A stretch of DNA of 61,514 nt from Oerskovia douganii (GCF_015142735.1 NZ_JACSPN010000019.1:1175-62688); one strand, 5' to 3'; counted from the first letter of the stretch, positions 39,480 to 50,608 are shown. The notes: generated by a model not told the origin, from the letters alone. Numbers and translations: made by a program.

Positions 39480-41198
39480 GTGACGACCCGACACGCTTCC
39501 GACCGCGCCCCGCGGGCCTTCTCCGCCTCGGGCCGGGCGCCCGGCAGCACGCCTGGCAACGCCCCCGAGGAGATCGGGACGACGGTCTACGACGTGGGCC
39601 GAGACCTGCGACGAGACGTCGCCGACGTCCGCCTCCCGCTGGACCTGGCGGGTGCATCCGACGTCGAGGAGGCCCGCAAGCGCCTCCTGAACCAGCTCGA
39701 CGAGCACCTCCTGCCCCGGCTCAAGGAGCTGTCCTCGCCCGCGGTCGTGGTGATCGCGGGGTCGACGGGCGCGGGCAAGTCGACGCTGTACAACTCGCTG
39801 CTGGGCGAGGAGGTCTCCACGGCGGGCGTGCTGCGCCCCACGACGCGTGAGCCCGTGTTCGCCTACAACCCGCTCGACGTGGACGTCCTGGTGCACAGCC
39901 CCACCACGGCCATGTCGCGCGTCGTCGAGCACGACGGCGTCCCGCGCGGCACCGCGCTGCTCGACGCCCCGGACCTGGACTCGCTCCTCGCGGAGAACCG
40001 GTCGACCGCCGCGCAGCTGCTCGAGGCAGCGGACCTGTGGCTCTTCGTGACCACGGCGGCCCGCTACGGCGACGCGCTGCCCTGGGTCGCGCTGGGGCAG
40101 GCCATGGAGCGGGGCGCGAGCGTCGCGATGGTCCTCAACCGCGTGCCGCAGCACAACCTGACGACGATCCGCGGCGACCTCCTGGCGCGACTGCGCGAGC
40201 ACGGCATGGCGGGCGTCCCGCTGTTCGTGATCCCCGACGTCGGGCCGCACGAGGGCATGCTCGACCGCGCGACGGTCGCGCCCATCGCGCGTTGGTTGAC
40301 CATGCTCGCGGGCCCGGACCGGTCGCGCGCCGTGATCGTGCGCACGCTCAAGGGGTCGCTCGCAGCCCTGCCGGCGTGGGTCACGGGCATCGCGGACGCG
40401 GTGCAGGAGCAGGTCGAGGCCGCGGAGGTCCTGCGCGAGACGATCGACCGCGCACTGCCCGACGCCGAGGCCACGGCCCGCGCGTCCGTCGCCTCGGGCG
40501 TCGTGGCCGAGGGGTCCGTCGCCTCGCGCTGGGCGCAGCTCGCGGGCGCCGAGAAGATCGACCGCGTCAAGATCCGGCACGGCCTGGCGCGCTCCACCAA
40601 GCGCCGGGGGCGCTCGCGCGAGGTCGCGCTCGAACCGCTCCTCGACGAGGTGCGGGCCGCGGCGACCCGCACGCTCGTGGCCGCCGGGGCCACGGCGGAC
40701 GACGCCCTGCGGGCCGCGCTGTCCGGCCCCACGGCCCCTCCGGGCGGCCCGGCGTTCGCGCCCGAGCACGGCGACCCCGACCGCGAGGCCGCCCGGGAGA
40801 AGGCCGCCGCGGAGCAGGTCCACGAGTGGGTCGCGGTCGCCGACCGCGCCGTCGAGGCCCTGCGTGGCGTCGACGAGCCCGGCATCGCACCGCAGGAGAC
40901 CGCCGAGACCCGCCGGGCGGAGGCCGCCGTCAAGGCGTTCGGACCCACGGGCGTCGCGGCGCTGCTCCTCACGGCCGCCGCCGGGTCCGACGACGCCGCG
41001 CGCCTGGTGCAGAACCTGCTGGGCGACGCGGGGGACGCGTCGGTCACGACCCTCCGGTCCGACCTCGCCGACCGTGCCGCCGCCATGGTGGACCGCGAGG
41101 CCGTCGACCTGCACGAACGCCTCGACGTCCCCGCCCTCGCACCGGATGCCGCCGTCGGGCTGCGCCTACGCCTCGCCGAGCTCAGGAGGCTCTCATGA
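39480..41198 (+). CDS. Dynamin-like GTPase, first of pair A
   Basis: A 572-residue GTPase of the dynamin/Era-like group. The P-loop is GSTGAGKST at about 94-102. It is followed by a switch segment LRPTTREPVFAYNP, LLDAPDLDSLLAENR (DxxG replaced by Asp-Ala-Pro-Asp) and VLNRVPQ in the G4 position. A helical C-terminal half carries one weakly hydrophobic stretch (TGVAALLLTAAAG). The start is GTG at 39480; the nearby ATG at 39472 runs straight into a stop. It overlaps the second GTPase by four bases. The arrangement resembles Streptomyces DynA/DynB, which act at sporulation septa; that function is inference. Confidence 0.85.
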   Translation: MTTRHASDRAPRAFSASGRAPGSTPGNAPEEIGTTVYDVGRDLRRDVADVRLPLDLAGASDVEEARKRLLNQLDEHLLPRLKELSSPAVVVIAGSTGAGKSTLYNSLLGEEVSTAGVLRPTTREPVFAYNPLDVDVLVHSPTTAMSRVVEHDGVPRGTALLDAPDLDSLLAENRSTAAQLLEAADLWLFVTTAARYGDALPWVALGQAMERGASVAMVLNRVPQHNLTTIRGDLLARLREHGMAGVPLFVIPDVGPHEGMLDRATVAPIARWLTMLAGPDRSRAVIVRTLKGSLAALPAWVTGIADAVQEQVEAAEVLRETIDRALPDAEATARASVASGVVAEGSVASRWAQLAGAEKIDRVKIRHGLARSTKRRGRSREVALEPLLDEVRAAATRTLVAAGATADDALRAALSGPTAPPGGPAFAPEHGDPDREAAREKAAAEQVHEWVAVADRAVEALRGVDEPGIAPQETAETRRAEAAVKAFGPTGVAALLLTAAAGSDDAARLVQNLLGDAGDASVTTLRSDLADRAAAMVDREAVDLHERLDVPALAPDAAVGLRLRLAELRRLS

Positions 41199-42781
41199 CG
41201 TCCCACGACACCCAGCTCCGGTCCCGCACCGACGACCTCGCCAAGGCTCTCGACCTCGCGGGCGACCGCCTCGACCCGGAGGTCGCGGCCCGCATCCGCA
41301 CCGCGATCGAGGGCGTGCGCGAGCGCCTCGCGCTCGGGGTCGACCACACGGTCGTGGCGCTCGCGGGCGGGACGGGCTCGGGCAAGTCGAGCCTGTTCAA
41401 CCGCATCTCCCGGCTCAACTTCGCGGACGTGGGAGCCAAGCGCCCGACGACGGCCCGCATCACGGCGTGCTCGTGGAGCGACCGCGCGACGGCGCTGCTG
41501 GACTGGCTCGAGGTCGACCCCGAGCGCCGGATCGCGCGCGGCAGCGAGCTCGACGGCGACGCGGAGCAGGGCCTCGAGGGCCTGGTGCTGCTCGACCTGC
41601 CGGACCACGACTCGATCGAGCCCGCGCACCAGGAGGTCGTGAACCGCGTCCTGCCGCTCGTGGACCTGCTCGTGTGGGTCGTGGACCCGCAGAAGTACGC
41701 GGACGACGCGCTGCACTCGGGCTACCTGCAGAAGTCGGTGGGCCTCGAGGCGTCGATGGTCGTGGCGCTCAACCAGATCGACACCGTCCCGACGACGCAG
41801 CGCGGCAACCTGGTCGCCGACATGGGCCGTCTCCTGGAGGAGGACGGGCTCTCGGGCGTGTACGTGACCATGGTCTCGGCCCGCACGGGCGAGGGCCTGG
41901 GCCAGGTGCGCGAGCTCCTGGAGCAGGCCGTGGCGCGCCGGAGCGTGGCCGCGAGCCGCGTCGCGGGCGAGCTCGACCGGGCGGGGGCGCTGCTGCTCGA
42001 GGAGACGCCGGGCGAGGTGCCGTGGACCATGAGCACCGCGGTCGAGGAGGAGGTCGTCGCGATCGGCGAGGCCACGGGCCTCTCGGCCGTGGCGGGGCAG
42101 GTCGCGGCAGCGGTGCGCAACGGGTACGGCCGCCCGGAGTTCGCCCCGCCGCAGGCGGACGCGGTCGCGCTGTCGCGCAGCCGCTGGCTCGCCCGGGCGG
42201 GCAAGGCCCTGCGTCCGGGCTGGAAGCGCGCGCTCGACGAGGCCGTCGCCCCCGCGGACCGGCTCGTCGAGGACACGCAGCGTGCTCTGTCGAAGGTCTC
42301 GCTCGACACGCGCGGGCCGTCGTCGGCGCGTGCGACGCGCACCACCGCGCTCGTGGCGATCGGCGTCGCCGTGGTCACGGGGGCGCTCGCGATCCTGAGC
42401 TCGCTGGGCGTCCTCGACCTGGACCGGGCGATCGTGGCGACGTTCGCGATCGTGGCGGGGGTCGCGGTCCTGGTCGCCCTGGGGTTCTTCCTCGCGGGCA
42501 TCCAGATCCGGCGGACCCTGGCGCGCCGTCGGGAGGCGACCGTGCTCGCGTCGGGGCGTGGCGCCGTCGAGCGCGTGGTCCAGGAGACCATGGGCAAGCC
42601 GACGCAGACGCTGCTCGACGAGCACCGCAGGGTGCGAGAGCTCGCGCAGTCGGCGCGCGACACGGGCAAGGCGTCGCCGCTCACCGGGCCCCTGACGTTG
42701 CCCACAGCCAAGGACCTGAGCGGTCTGTCCACAGACGCGCCCTCGACCGAGGACGCCGCGACGCGCGAACCGTCAGCCTGA
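41195..42781 (+). CDS. Membrane dynamin-like GTPase, second of pair A
   Basis: A 528-residue GTPase. P-loop GGTGSGKSS (about 54-62), switch KRPTTARITACSW, G3 LLDLPDHDSIEP, G4 ALNQIDTVP and G5-like TMVSARTGEG. Two membrane helices near 385-410 and 415-440 (TTALVAIGVAVVTGALAILS and IVATFAIVAGVAVLVALGFF) anchor it, with a soluble tail after. GGAGGC-type ribosome site and ATGA overlap link it to its partner. The length is identical to its paralogue at 47518-49104. Membrane remodelling at division sites is plausible from dynamin relatives. Confidence 0.87.
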   Translation: MTSHDTQLRSRTDDLAKALDLAGDRLDPEVAARIRTAIEGVRERLALGVDHTVVALAGGTGSGKSSLFNRISRLNFADVGAKRPTTARITACSWSDRATALLDWLEVDPERRIARGSELDGDAEQGLEGLVLLDLPDHDSIEPAHQEVVNRVLPLVDLLVWVVDPQKYADDALHSGYLQKSVGLEASMVVALNQIDTVPTTQRGNLVADMGRLLEEDGLSGVYVTMVSARTGEGLGQVRELLEQAVARRSVAASRVAGELDRAGALLLEETPGEVPWTMSTAVEEEVVAIGEATGLSAVAGQVAAAVRNGYGRPEFAPPQADAVALSRSRWLARAGKALRPGWKRALDEAVAPADRLVEDTQRALSKVSLDTRGPSSARATRTTALVAIGVAVVTGALAILSSLGVLDLDRAIVATFAIVAGVAVLVALGFFLAGIQIRRTLARRREATVLASGRGAVERVVQETMGKPTQTLLDEHRRVRELAQSARDTGKASPLTGPLTLPTAKDLSGLSTDAPSTEDAATREPSA

Positions 42782-42824
42782 GGGCGAGGTCGGCACCAGG
42801 CCGGCCCCGCACCCAGGAGGAACG

Positions 42825-43550
42825 ATGGGCAACGACGTCACGGTGACGCTGGCAGGCTTCATGGGCACGACCCCCAAGCTCTTCACGTCGCCGACCGGCA
42901 ACGACTTCACGAGCTTCCGCATCGCGAGCACCACGCGCTACCTCGACCGCTCGCGCGGCGAGTGGGTCGACGGCCGGACCATCTGGTTCACGGTCAAGGC
43001 GTGGCGCGCCATGGCGCAGAACGTCGCGGCGTCGCTGCGCAAGGGGGACGCGGTCGTCGTCACGGGCCGCCTCGCGGTCGACGAGTGGACCAGTCCCGAG
43101 GGGCCGCGCACCAACCTCGTGATCGAGGCGAGCGCGCTCGGACCGGACCTGACGCGGGGCCGCGCGCAGTTCTCGCACACGGTGCACCGCGCAGGGACGC
43201 CCGACGCCGGCACGTCCGCCCCGACCTCGGGCGCGCCCGGGCAGGGCGCGGGGGAGGCGGGAGCCGGTGCCCAGGCGGGTGGCCTCGCCGCGGGACCCGG
43301 TGACGGGAGCGTGTGGGACCTGGGGCGGCTGGGGGAGCCGTTCCCCGAGGACGACGACGCCGAGCACGGGCTGGTCGACGACTCGCTCGCGAACCGCGTC
43401 CCCGGGACGGGGGCCGGGTCCCGCCCCGGCGAGGAGGACGAGGGCGACCGGGAGACCGGGGCGGAGGGCCCCGTCGACGAGGGGCTCACGGACGGGACCG
43501 ACGCCGACCGCGACGACGTCCTGACGGGCGGTCTCCTGGCGACGCGCTGA
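42825..43550 (+). CDS. ssb: Single-stranded DNA-binding protein paralogue
   Basis: A 241-residue Ssb-type protein. The OB fold covers about residues 3-112 (VTVTLAGFMGTTPKLFTSPTGNDFTSFRIAST, then WFTVKAWRAMAQNVAASLRKGDAVVVTGRL). The tail is Gly/Ala-rich and then very acidic, but it lacks the usual C-terminal Asp-Asp-Asp-Ile-Pro-Phe tip and ends LLATR. It is therefore probably a secondary Ssb, not the replication one. AGGAGGAACG precedes the ATG. It sits 43 bases after GTPase pair A and before ettA; a related Ssb-EttA order exists in mycobacteria. Confidence 0.92.
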   Translation: MGNDVTVTLAGFMGTTPKLFTSPTGNDFTSFRIASTTRYLDRSRGEWVDGRTIWFTVKAWRAMAQNVAASLRKGDAVVVTGRLAVDEWTSPEGPRTNLVIEASALGPDLTRGRAQFSHTVHRAGTPDAGTSAPTSGAPGQGAGEAGAGAQAGGLAAGPGDGSVWDLGRLGEPFPEDDDAEHGLVDDSLANRVPGTGAGSRPGEEDEGDRETGAEGPVDEGLTDGTDADRDDVLTGGLLATR

Positions 43551-43562
43551 GGTCCGACCGCG

Positions 43563-43622
43563 TAGGCTGGGGGGTCGAAGACGCCCGCCCCACCGGGGGC
43601 ACCCCCGGTCCCGGGGCGGGCG
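43563..43622 (+). promoter_or_regulatory. Candidate ettA promoter and leader hairpin
   Basis: TAGGCT (43563-43568) could be a -10. About 14 bases later a very stable hairpin begins: CGCCCGCCCC and ACCGGGGG (43582-43599) pair with CCCCCGGT and GGGGCGGGCG (to 43622). It is either the ssb terminator or a structured leader of ettA. Confidence 0.45.
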
Positions 43623-43662
43623 CACAGCATCCCGCGAGCGATCGAACGGTGGAACAGAGCCA

Positions 43663-45345
<1,683 letters not shown>

Positions 45346-45390
45346 CCCGACGCCGACGGACCGCCCGCGCGGGTGGTCGGCACGACGGAC

Positions 45391-45425
45391 CGAAGGGCCC
45401 CGGCGCACGTCGCCGGGGCCCTTCG
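45391..45425 (+). terminator. Terminator of ettA
   Basis: CGAAGGGCCCCGGCG and CGCCGGGGCCCTTCG are perfect 15-base complements around a CACGT loop, 45 bases after the ettA stop. Confidence 0.85.
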
Positions 45426-45481
45426 GCGTGCCGGGAGCCCCCACCGGTCGTGACGGCGTCCGGTCCGGCAGACTGAACCCC

Positions 45482-47518
45482 ATGACCCACCCGAGCGACG
45501 ACCTCGGCCGGACCACCGGTGACGCACCGCCCCCTGGCACCGAGGAGGTCGCCGTCGGCCGCCACGCCGCGGACGAGGACCCCGTCGTGGAGCGGGCCAC
45601 CACCTCCGCGTCGCAGGGCACCGACGAGCTCGTCGCGGCGCTCGACGTCCTGCGGGGCGAGCTCACGGCGCAACGCCTCCCGCTGGTGACCCCCGGCGTC
45701 GAGGAGGACCGTCGGACGCTCGCCCTCGCGGTCGACCAGCTCGACGACTACCTGCTGCCACGCCTGAGGTCGCGCAGCGCCCCGCTGCTCGTCGTGGTGG
45801 GGGGCTCGACGGGGGCGGGCAAGTCGACGCTCGTGAACTCGCTCCTGGGGGAGAAGGTCACGGTGCCCGGCGTCCTGCGGCCCACGACGCGCTCGCCCGT
45901 GCTCGTGCACCACCCGCTCGACGTCCGCTGGTTCAGCACGGACCGCATCCTGCCGGGCCTCGCGCGGGTCTCGGGGACCGCGGACCACGGCACCGCGGAC
46001 GGGTCGCACCGGTCGGTGCGGCTGGTCGCGTCCGAGGTCCTGCCGCAGGGGCTCGCGCTCCTCGACGCTCCGGACGTGGACTCGGTCGTGGTCGAGAACC
46101 GCGAGCTCGCGGCCCAGCTCCTGGGGGCGGCCGACCTGTGGCTCTTCGTGACCACGGCCGCGCGCTACGCCGACGCGGTGCCGTGGGACCTGCTCGACGA
46201 GGCCGCGTCCCGCCGGGCCCAGGTCGCCCTGGTGCTCGACCGCGTCGACCCCGGCGCGGAGGCCGTCGGTGCGGACCTCCGGCGCCTGGCCACCGAGAAC
46301 GGCCTGGGCGACGCGCCGATCTTCCTGGTGCCCGAGGCCCCCCTCACGGACGGTCTGCTGCCCGAGAGCGCGGTGGCCGAGGTCTCGCGGTGGCTGTCCG
46401 CGCTCGGCGGGGACGCGGGCGCTCGCACCGCCGTGATCGACGCGACGCGTGACGGCGTGGTCGACGACCTGGTGCGCCGTGCGGACGTGCTCGCCGCCGC
46501 GGTCGACGCGCAGCACGAGGCCGACGCGCACCTGCGGTCCGTGGTCGTCGAGGCCTACGACGACGCCCGCCGCACGGTCGCGTCCGCGACGAGCGACGGT
46601 GCGATGCTGCGCGGTGAGGTCCTCGCCCGGTGGCAGGACTTCGTCGGGACGGGCGAGGTCTTCCGCGCGGTCGAGCAGAAGGTGGGCTCGGTCCGGGACG
46701 CGATCAGCGGCTTCTTCCGGGGCCGGGGGCGCAACGTCCCGCAGGTCGAGGAGGCGATCACGCACGGGCTCGAGGCCGTGGTCCTCGACGCCGCGGAGGA
46801 GGCCGCCGAACGGACCTATCGGGCGTGGCGCGTCGACCCGGCCGGGGCAGCGCTGCTCGACGGGCTGGACCTGTCGCGCGCCTCCGGATCGTTGCGCCCC
46901 CGCGTCGCGCAGGAGATCCGGGGCTGGCAGGCGGACGTCCTGGCCCTGGTGGGCGAGCAGGCAGCGGCCCGGCGCGGGACGGCCCGCGCGCTGTCCTTCG
47001 GCCTCAACGGGTTGGGCGTGGCGCTCATGATCCTGGTGTTCGCCTCGACGGGCGGCGTCACCGGGGCGGAGATCGGCATCGCGGGCGGCACGGCGGTGCT
47101 CGCGCAGAAGCTTCTCGAGGCCGTGTTCGGGGACGACGCGGTGCGTCGCCTGGCCCGCACCGCGCAGGACCGGCTCGGCGACCGTGTCGCGACGGTCCTC
47201 GACGGCGAGGCCCGGCGCTTCACGTCGCAGCTCGACGCGCTCGGCACGGGCGACGCCACGGGCGCCGCGCTGCGGGCCGCGGCGCACGAGGTGCGCATGG
47301 CGGCCCGGCGCGAGCAGAGGGCGCGCCCCGTGCCGGCGGGCGGCGCGCGCGAGGTGGGCGACGTCGTCGGGCAGGAGGGGGCGCTGCGCGGTGCGCGTGC
47401 GTCCACCCCCCAGGACGAGACCCGGGACGCGACGGCCCCGGACGGGCGCCCGGGCTTCTGGCGCCGGCTGTTCGGCCCGCGCCAGGACGCCGCCGGACCG
47501 GCCGAGGGCGAGCGCTGA
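45482..47518 (+). CDS. Dynamin-like GTPase, first of pair B
   Basis: A 678-residue GTPase, paralogue of the gene at 39480. P-loop GGSTGAGKST (about 109-118), switch LRPTTRSPVLVHHP, G3 position LLDAPDVDSVVVENRE and G4 position VLDRVDP. The phrases LRPTTR, ADLWLFVTTAARY and LLDAPD are shared almost word for word with pair A. A central helical region is followed by a hydrophobic hairpin near 505-545 (GLNGLGVALMILVFASTGGV, then GTAVLAQKLLEAVFG). The last 110 residues are Arg/Asp-rich and variable. The start ATG at 45482 follows GGCAGACTG. It meets the second GTPase as TGATG. Confidence 0.85.
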   Translation: MTHPSDDLGRTTGDAPPPGTEEVAVGRHAADEDPVVERATTSASQGTDELVAALDVLRGELTAQRLPLVTPGVEEDRRTLALAVDQLDDYLLPRLRSRSAPLLVVVGGSTGAGKSTLVNSLLGEKVTVPGVLRPTTRSPVLVHHPLDVRWFSTDRILPGLARVSGTADHGTADGSHRSVRLVASEVLPQGLALLDAPDVDSVVVENRELAAQLLGAADLWLFVTTAARYADAVPWDLLDEAASRRAQVALVLDRVDPGAEAVGADLRRLATENGLGDAPIFLVPEAPLTDGLLPESAVAEVSRWLSALGGDAGARTAVIDATRDGVVDDLVRRADVLAAAVDAQHEADAHLRSVVVEAYDDARRTVASATSDGAMLRGEVLARWQDFVGTGEVFRAVEQKVGSVRDAISGFFRGRGRNVPQVEEAITHGLEAVVLDAAEEAAERTYRAWRVDPAGAALLDGLDLSRASGSLRPRVAQEIRGWQADVLALVGEQAAARRGTARALSFGLNGLGVALMILVFASTGGVTGAEIGIAGGTAVLAQKLLEAVFGDDAVRRLARTAQDRLGDRVATVLDGEARRFTSQLDALGTGDATGAALRAAAHEVRMAARREQRARPVPAGGAREVGDVVGQEGALRGARASTPQDETRDATAPDGRPGFWRRLFGPRQDAAGPAEGER

Positions 47519-49104
47519 TGGCCCGCCTCGACCTCTCCGCCCGCGTCGCGGCCCTCGAGACCGCGGTCGCCGCCGGCACCAACCGTCTCCCCGACGACCT
47601 GCTCGCCGACGCGCGCACCGTCCTCGCGCGCACGGCGGAGCGCAGCGCGCTGTCGGCCGAGCACACGGTCGTGGCGCTCGCCGGGTCGACCGGGTCGGGC
47701 AAGTCGTCCCTGTTCAACGCGGTCGCGCGCGCCCCGCTCGCCCGCCCGGGCGTCACCCGCCCGACGACGTCGCGCCCCCTGGCGGTCGTGTGGGGCCCGG
47801 GGGCGGACCCGCTCCTGGGCTGGCTCGAGGTGGGCGAACGACACCACGCGCCGGGCCGTGCGGGCGTCGCCACCGACGGGCTCGTGCTGCTCGACCTGCC
47901 CGACCACGACTCGGTCGTGACCGAGCACCGCGCGATCGCCGAGCGCCTGGTCGAGCGCGTCGACCTGCTGGTGTGGGTCGTCGACCCGCAGAAGTACGCG
48001 GACGCGGCCCTGCACGAGCGCTACCTGCGCCCGCTCGCGGACCACGGCGACGTCGTCGTGGTCGTCCTCAACCAGATCGACCGGCTCACGCCCGAGGAGG
48101 CGGCCGCGTGCCTCGCGGACCTGCGCAGGCTCGTGGCCGAGGACGGGCTCGCCGCCGCGCGCGTGCTGGGCGTGTCCGCGACCACGGGGCAGGGGATCGA
48201 CGAGCTCGACACGCTCCTGGAGCAGGCTGCGGCGCGCCGGGAGGCCGCGGTCGCACGCATGGTCGCGGACGTGCGCGGGGTCGCCCGGCGCATCGTGGAC
48301 GCGTGCGGCGACAAGGTGTCCGAGCGGTCGCAGGACGTGGCCCGGGGCAGGCTGGTCGACGCCCTCGAGGCAGCGGCCGGGGTGACGACCGTGGTCGACG
48401 CGGTGCGCGTCTCGGCCGCCCGCCGAGCTCGCGCCGCGACGGGCTGGCCGCCCACGCGCTGGATCGGCCGGTTCCGGGCGGACCCTCTGCGGCGGCTCGG
48501 GCTCGCGCGCGGCACCGACCGTCCCGACCTCGCGCGCACGTCCCTGCCGCAGACCTCGCCCACGGTCGCGGCCCGCGCGCACGTCGCCGTCCGTGACTAC
48601 GTGTCGACCATGACCGCGGGGATCCCCGAGGACTGGGCGCTCGCCGCGCGGTCACGCGTGACGGACAGCGCCGGGGGGCTCGCCGACGCGCTCGACCAGG
48701 CGGTCGCGGGCACCGAGCTCGAGGCTGCGCGACGTCCCCGCTGGTGGGCGGTCGTGGGCTTCGTCCAGTGGGTCGTGCTCGCGGTCGTCGTGGCGGGGCT
48801 CGTCTGGCTGGGCGTGCTGGCGGTCCTCGCGTACCTCCAGCTCCCGGCCCCGGAGACGCCCGCGTGGCGAGGTTTCCCCTGGCCGACGCTCCTGGTCGTG
48901 GGCGGGGTCGTGGTGGGTCTGCTCCTGGCCCTCGTCGCGCGCGTCGCGGGTGCCCTCGGTGCCCGACGGCGGGCGGCCCGCGCGCGGCGCAGGCTGCGGG
49001 AGTCCGTCGCGAAGGTCGCGGGCAGACGCGTCTGGCTGCCCGTGAGCGAGGAGCTCTCGGCGCTCGGGACGTGCCGGGTGGCCGCCCAGGTCGCGGGGAC
49101 GTGA
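47518..49104 (+). CDS. Membrane dynamin-like GTPase, second of pair B
   Basis: A 528-residue GTPase, paralogue of the gene at 41195. P-loop GSTGSGKSS (about 56-64), switch TRPTTSRPLAVVWG, G3 LLDLPDHDSVV, then LLVWVVDPQKYADAALHERY (shared nearly verbatim with pair A), G4 VVLNQIDRL and G5-like VSATTGQG. Two membrane segments near 405-442 and 458-485 are followed by a basic tail (ARRRAARARRRLRE). The stop codon of the partner overlaps its ATG by one base, so translation is coupled. The two proteins probably work as a hetero-pair. Confidence 0.87.
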   Translation: MARLDLSARVAALETAVAAGTNRLPDDLLADARTVLARTAERSALSAEHTVVALAGSTGSGKSSLFNAVARAPLARPGVTRPTTSRPLAVVWGPGADPLLGWLEVGERHHAPGRAGVATDGLVLLDLPDHDSVVTEHRAIAERLVERVDLLVWVVDPQKYADAALHERYLRPLADHGDVVVVVLNQIDRLTPEEAAACLADLRRLVAEDGLAAARVLGVSATTGQGIDELDTLLEQAAARREAAVARMVADVRGVARRIVDACGDKVSERSQDVARGRLVDALEAAAGVTTVVDAVRVSAARRARAATGWPPTRWIGRFRADPLRRLGLARGTDRPDLARTSLPQTSPTVAARAHVAVRDYVSTMTAGIPEDWALAARSRVTDSAGGLADALDQAVAGTELEAARRPRWWAVVGFVQWVVLAVVVAGLVWLGVLAVLAYLQLPAPETPAWRGFPWPTLLVVGGVVVGLLLALVARVAGALGARRRAARARRRLRESVAKVAGRRVWLPVSEELSALGTCRVAAQVAGT

Positions 49105-49185
49105 GGCGGGCGTAAGGTGACCGGGGTGCCCCCTGCCGGATCTCGGTCGCGGAGGGCGCGAACCTCTCGCCAAGGAAGGACTTCC

Positions 49186-49692
49186 ATGACTCGCCTGCAC
49201 GTCCCGGTCGCCCTGCGCTGGTCCGACCTCGACGCCTACCAGCACGTCAACAACGTCGAGATGCTCAGGCTCCTCGAGGACGCCCGCATCACGGCGTTCT
49301 GGCGTCACCCGGAGGCCTCGATCGAGGAGAGCTGGCCCACGGCCGTGCTCGACACCGGGCCCCACGCGACCTCGCACACCCTGGTCGCCCGGCAGGAGAT
49401 CGAGTACCTGCGGCCGCTCGGGTTCACGCGCAGCCCGGTGCGGGTCGAGATGTGGTTGGGCCACCTCGGCGGCGCGAGCCTCGAGGTCTGCTACGAGGTG
49501 CACACCGAGTGGCCCGAGGGACCGGGGCGCACGGGTCCGGCCATCGGGAGCCGCCCGTACGCCAAGGCTGCGACGACCATCGTGGTCGTCGACGCGGCGA
49601 CGGGTGCGCCGCGGCGCATCACCGAGGCCGAGCGGGCCGCCTGGCAGCCCTTCGTCGAGGAGCCGCTCGAGTTCCGCCGCCGGGGCCGCTGA
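49186..49692 (+). CDS. Hotdog-fold acyl-CoA thioesterase (4HBT type)
   Basis: A 168-residue single hotdog protein. The opening VALRWSDLDAYQHVNNVEMLRLLEDARI has the 4-hydroxybenzoyl-CoA thioesterase pattern with Asp and the His-Val-Asn-Asn turn. RQEIEYLRPLGF is the second conserved strand. It should hydrolyse an acyl-CoA in the cytoplasm; the chain is unknown. AAGGAAGGA precedes the ATG at 49186. In mycobacteria a similar thioesterase gene also lies near ettA, supporting a conserved neighbourhood. Confidence 0.9.
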   Translation: MTRLHVPVALRWSDLDAYQHVNNVEMLRLLEDARITAFWRHPEASIEESWPTAVLDTGPHATSHTLVARQEIEYLRPLGFTRSPVRVEMWLGHLGGASLEVCYEVHTEWPEGPGRTGPAIGSRPYAKAATTIVVVDAATGAPRRITEAERAAWQPFVEEPLEFRRRGR

Positions 49693-49807
49693 GGGGGCCG
49701 CGGAACGTCCTGCCCGCCGGCGCTCCCGGCGCCGGGACGAGACGGTCGAAGGGCCGGTGACGAACCCGGCCGTGACGGATGCCCCTGGTAGATGTCATGA
49801 TGCGCGC

Positions 49808-50608
49808 GTGGACACCGTAGAGGTTGTGGGCGCTGACGCGGCCGTCAGCACCGAGCTCCCCGTCGTTCTGCCCGTCGTGCACCGGTCCGAGGCCGCCGTC
49901 TCGGAGGTCGACGCCGAGCTCGACGTCGTGGACTGGGCTGCCTACCAGGGGGCGTTCGGCGCGGCAGACGTGCTGCCGGACCTCGTGCGTGCCGTCGTCG
50001 GGCCCCCCGGAGCCGAGCAGGACGAGGCGCTCGACCTGCTGTGGCAGGTCGTGAACTACGAGGGCGCCCTCTACGAGGTGTCGGTCCCCGCGCTGCGCGT
50101 CCTCACGGCCATGGTGCGCGACGAGCGCCTGGCGGAGGACGTGCGGAGCGGGGTGGCGCTCCTGCTGCTGACCATGGGCGCCGCGCACCTGCCCGGTGAG
50201 CCCGCCGAGCAGGTCGACCTCCAGCTCGAGGTGCTGCTCGCCGCGCAGGAGGTCCTGCCCGCGCTGGACCGCTCGTTCCTCGACGGTCCGCGGACCCTGC
50301 AGGTCGCGCTCCTCGCGTTCCAGGCCGTCACGGGCGACGCGACCTCGGCCGCCGGTCGCGCGGCGATCGCCCGACTGGTCGCGGACGACGACCCCCTGGT
50401 GGCCGCGATCGCGTCCCTCACGTTCGACCTGGTCTCGGGGGCGGTCCCGGCCCGCGGGGCCGTGCACCGGCCCGGGATCCTCGACGAGGACATCCGGGAG
50501 CTCATCGAGGACTACGCCGACCTCACCGACGTGACGCTCGCCGGGATGGTCGTGAGCGAGACCGCGTTCGCGCTCGTGGACCGCATGCTCAGCGCGCTCG
50601 AGGAGTGA
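49808..50608 (+). CDS. Helical-repeat (HEAT-like) hypothetical protein
   Basis: A 266-residue acidic protein. The N-terminal 40 residues are strand-rich, then paired helices of about 30-35 residues repeat (DEALDLLWQVVNYEGALYEV, VPALRVLTAMVRDERLAEDV, SGVALLLLTMGAAHLPG, RTLQVALLAFQAVTG, GRAAIARLVADDDPLVAAIA), as in HEAT/ARM scaffolds. No catalytic motif is seen. The start is uncertain: GTG at 49808 is the best placed for the conserved-looking N-terminus, but no ribosome site supports it and GTG 49772 is possible. The 3' end overlaps the convergent SDR gene by 20 bases. Confidence 0.75.
   Translation: MDTVEVVGADAAVSTELPVVLPVVHRSEAAVSEVDAELDVVDWAAYQGAFGAADVLPDLVRAVVGPPGAEQDEALDLLWQVVNYEGALYEVSVPALRVLTAMVRDERLAEDVRSGVALLLLTMGAAHLPGEPAEQVDLQLEVLLAAQEVLPALDRSFLDGPRTLQVALLAFQAVTGDATSAAGRAAIARLVADDDPLVAAIASLTFDLVSGAVPARGAVHRPGILDEDIRELIEDYADLTDVTLAGMVVSETAFALVDRMLSALEE

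Noticed and set aside
40064-42625. An 853-residue minus-strand frame opposite the GTPase pair
   Set aside because: Arg/Gly/Ala/Asp-rich composition with no domain; typical open antisense frame in GC-rich DNA, while the plus strand has clear GTPase motifs.
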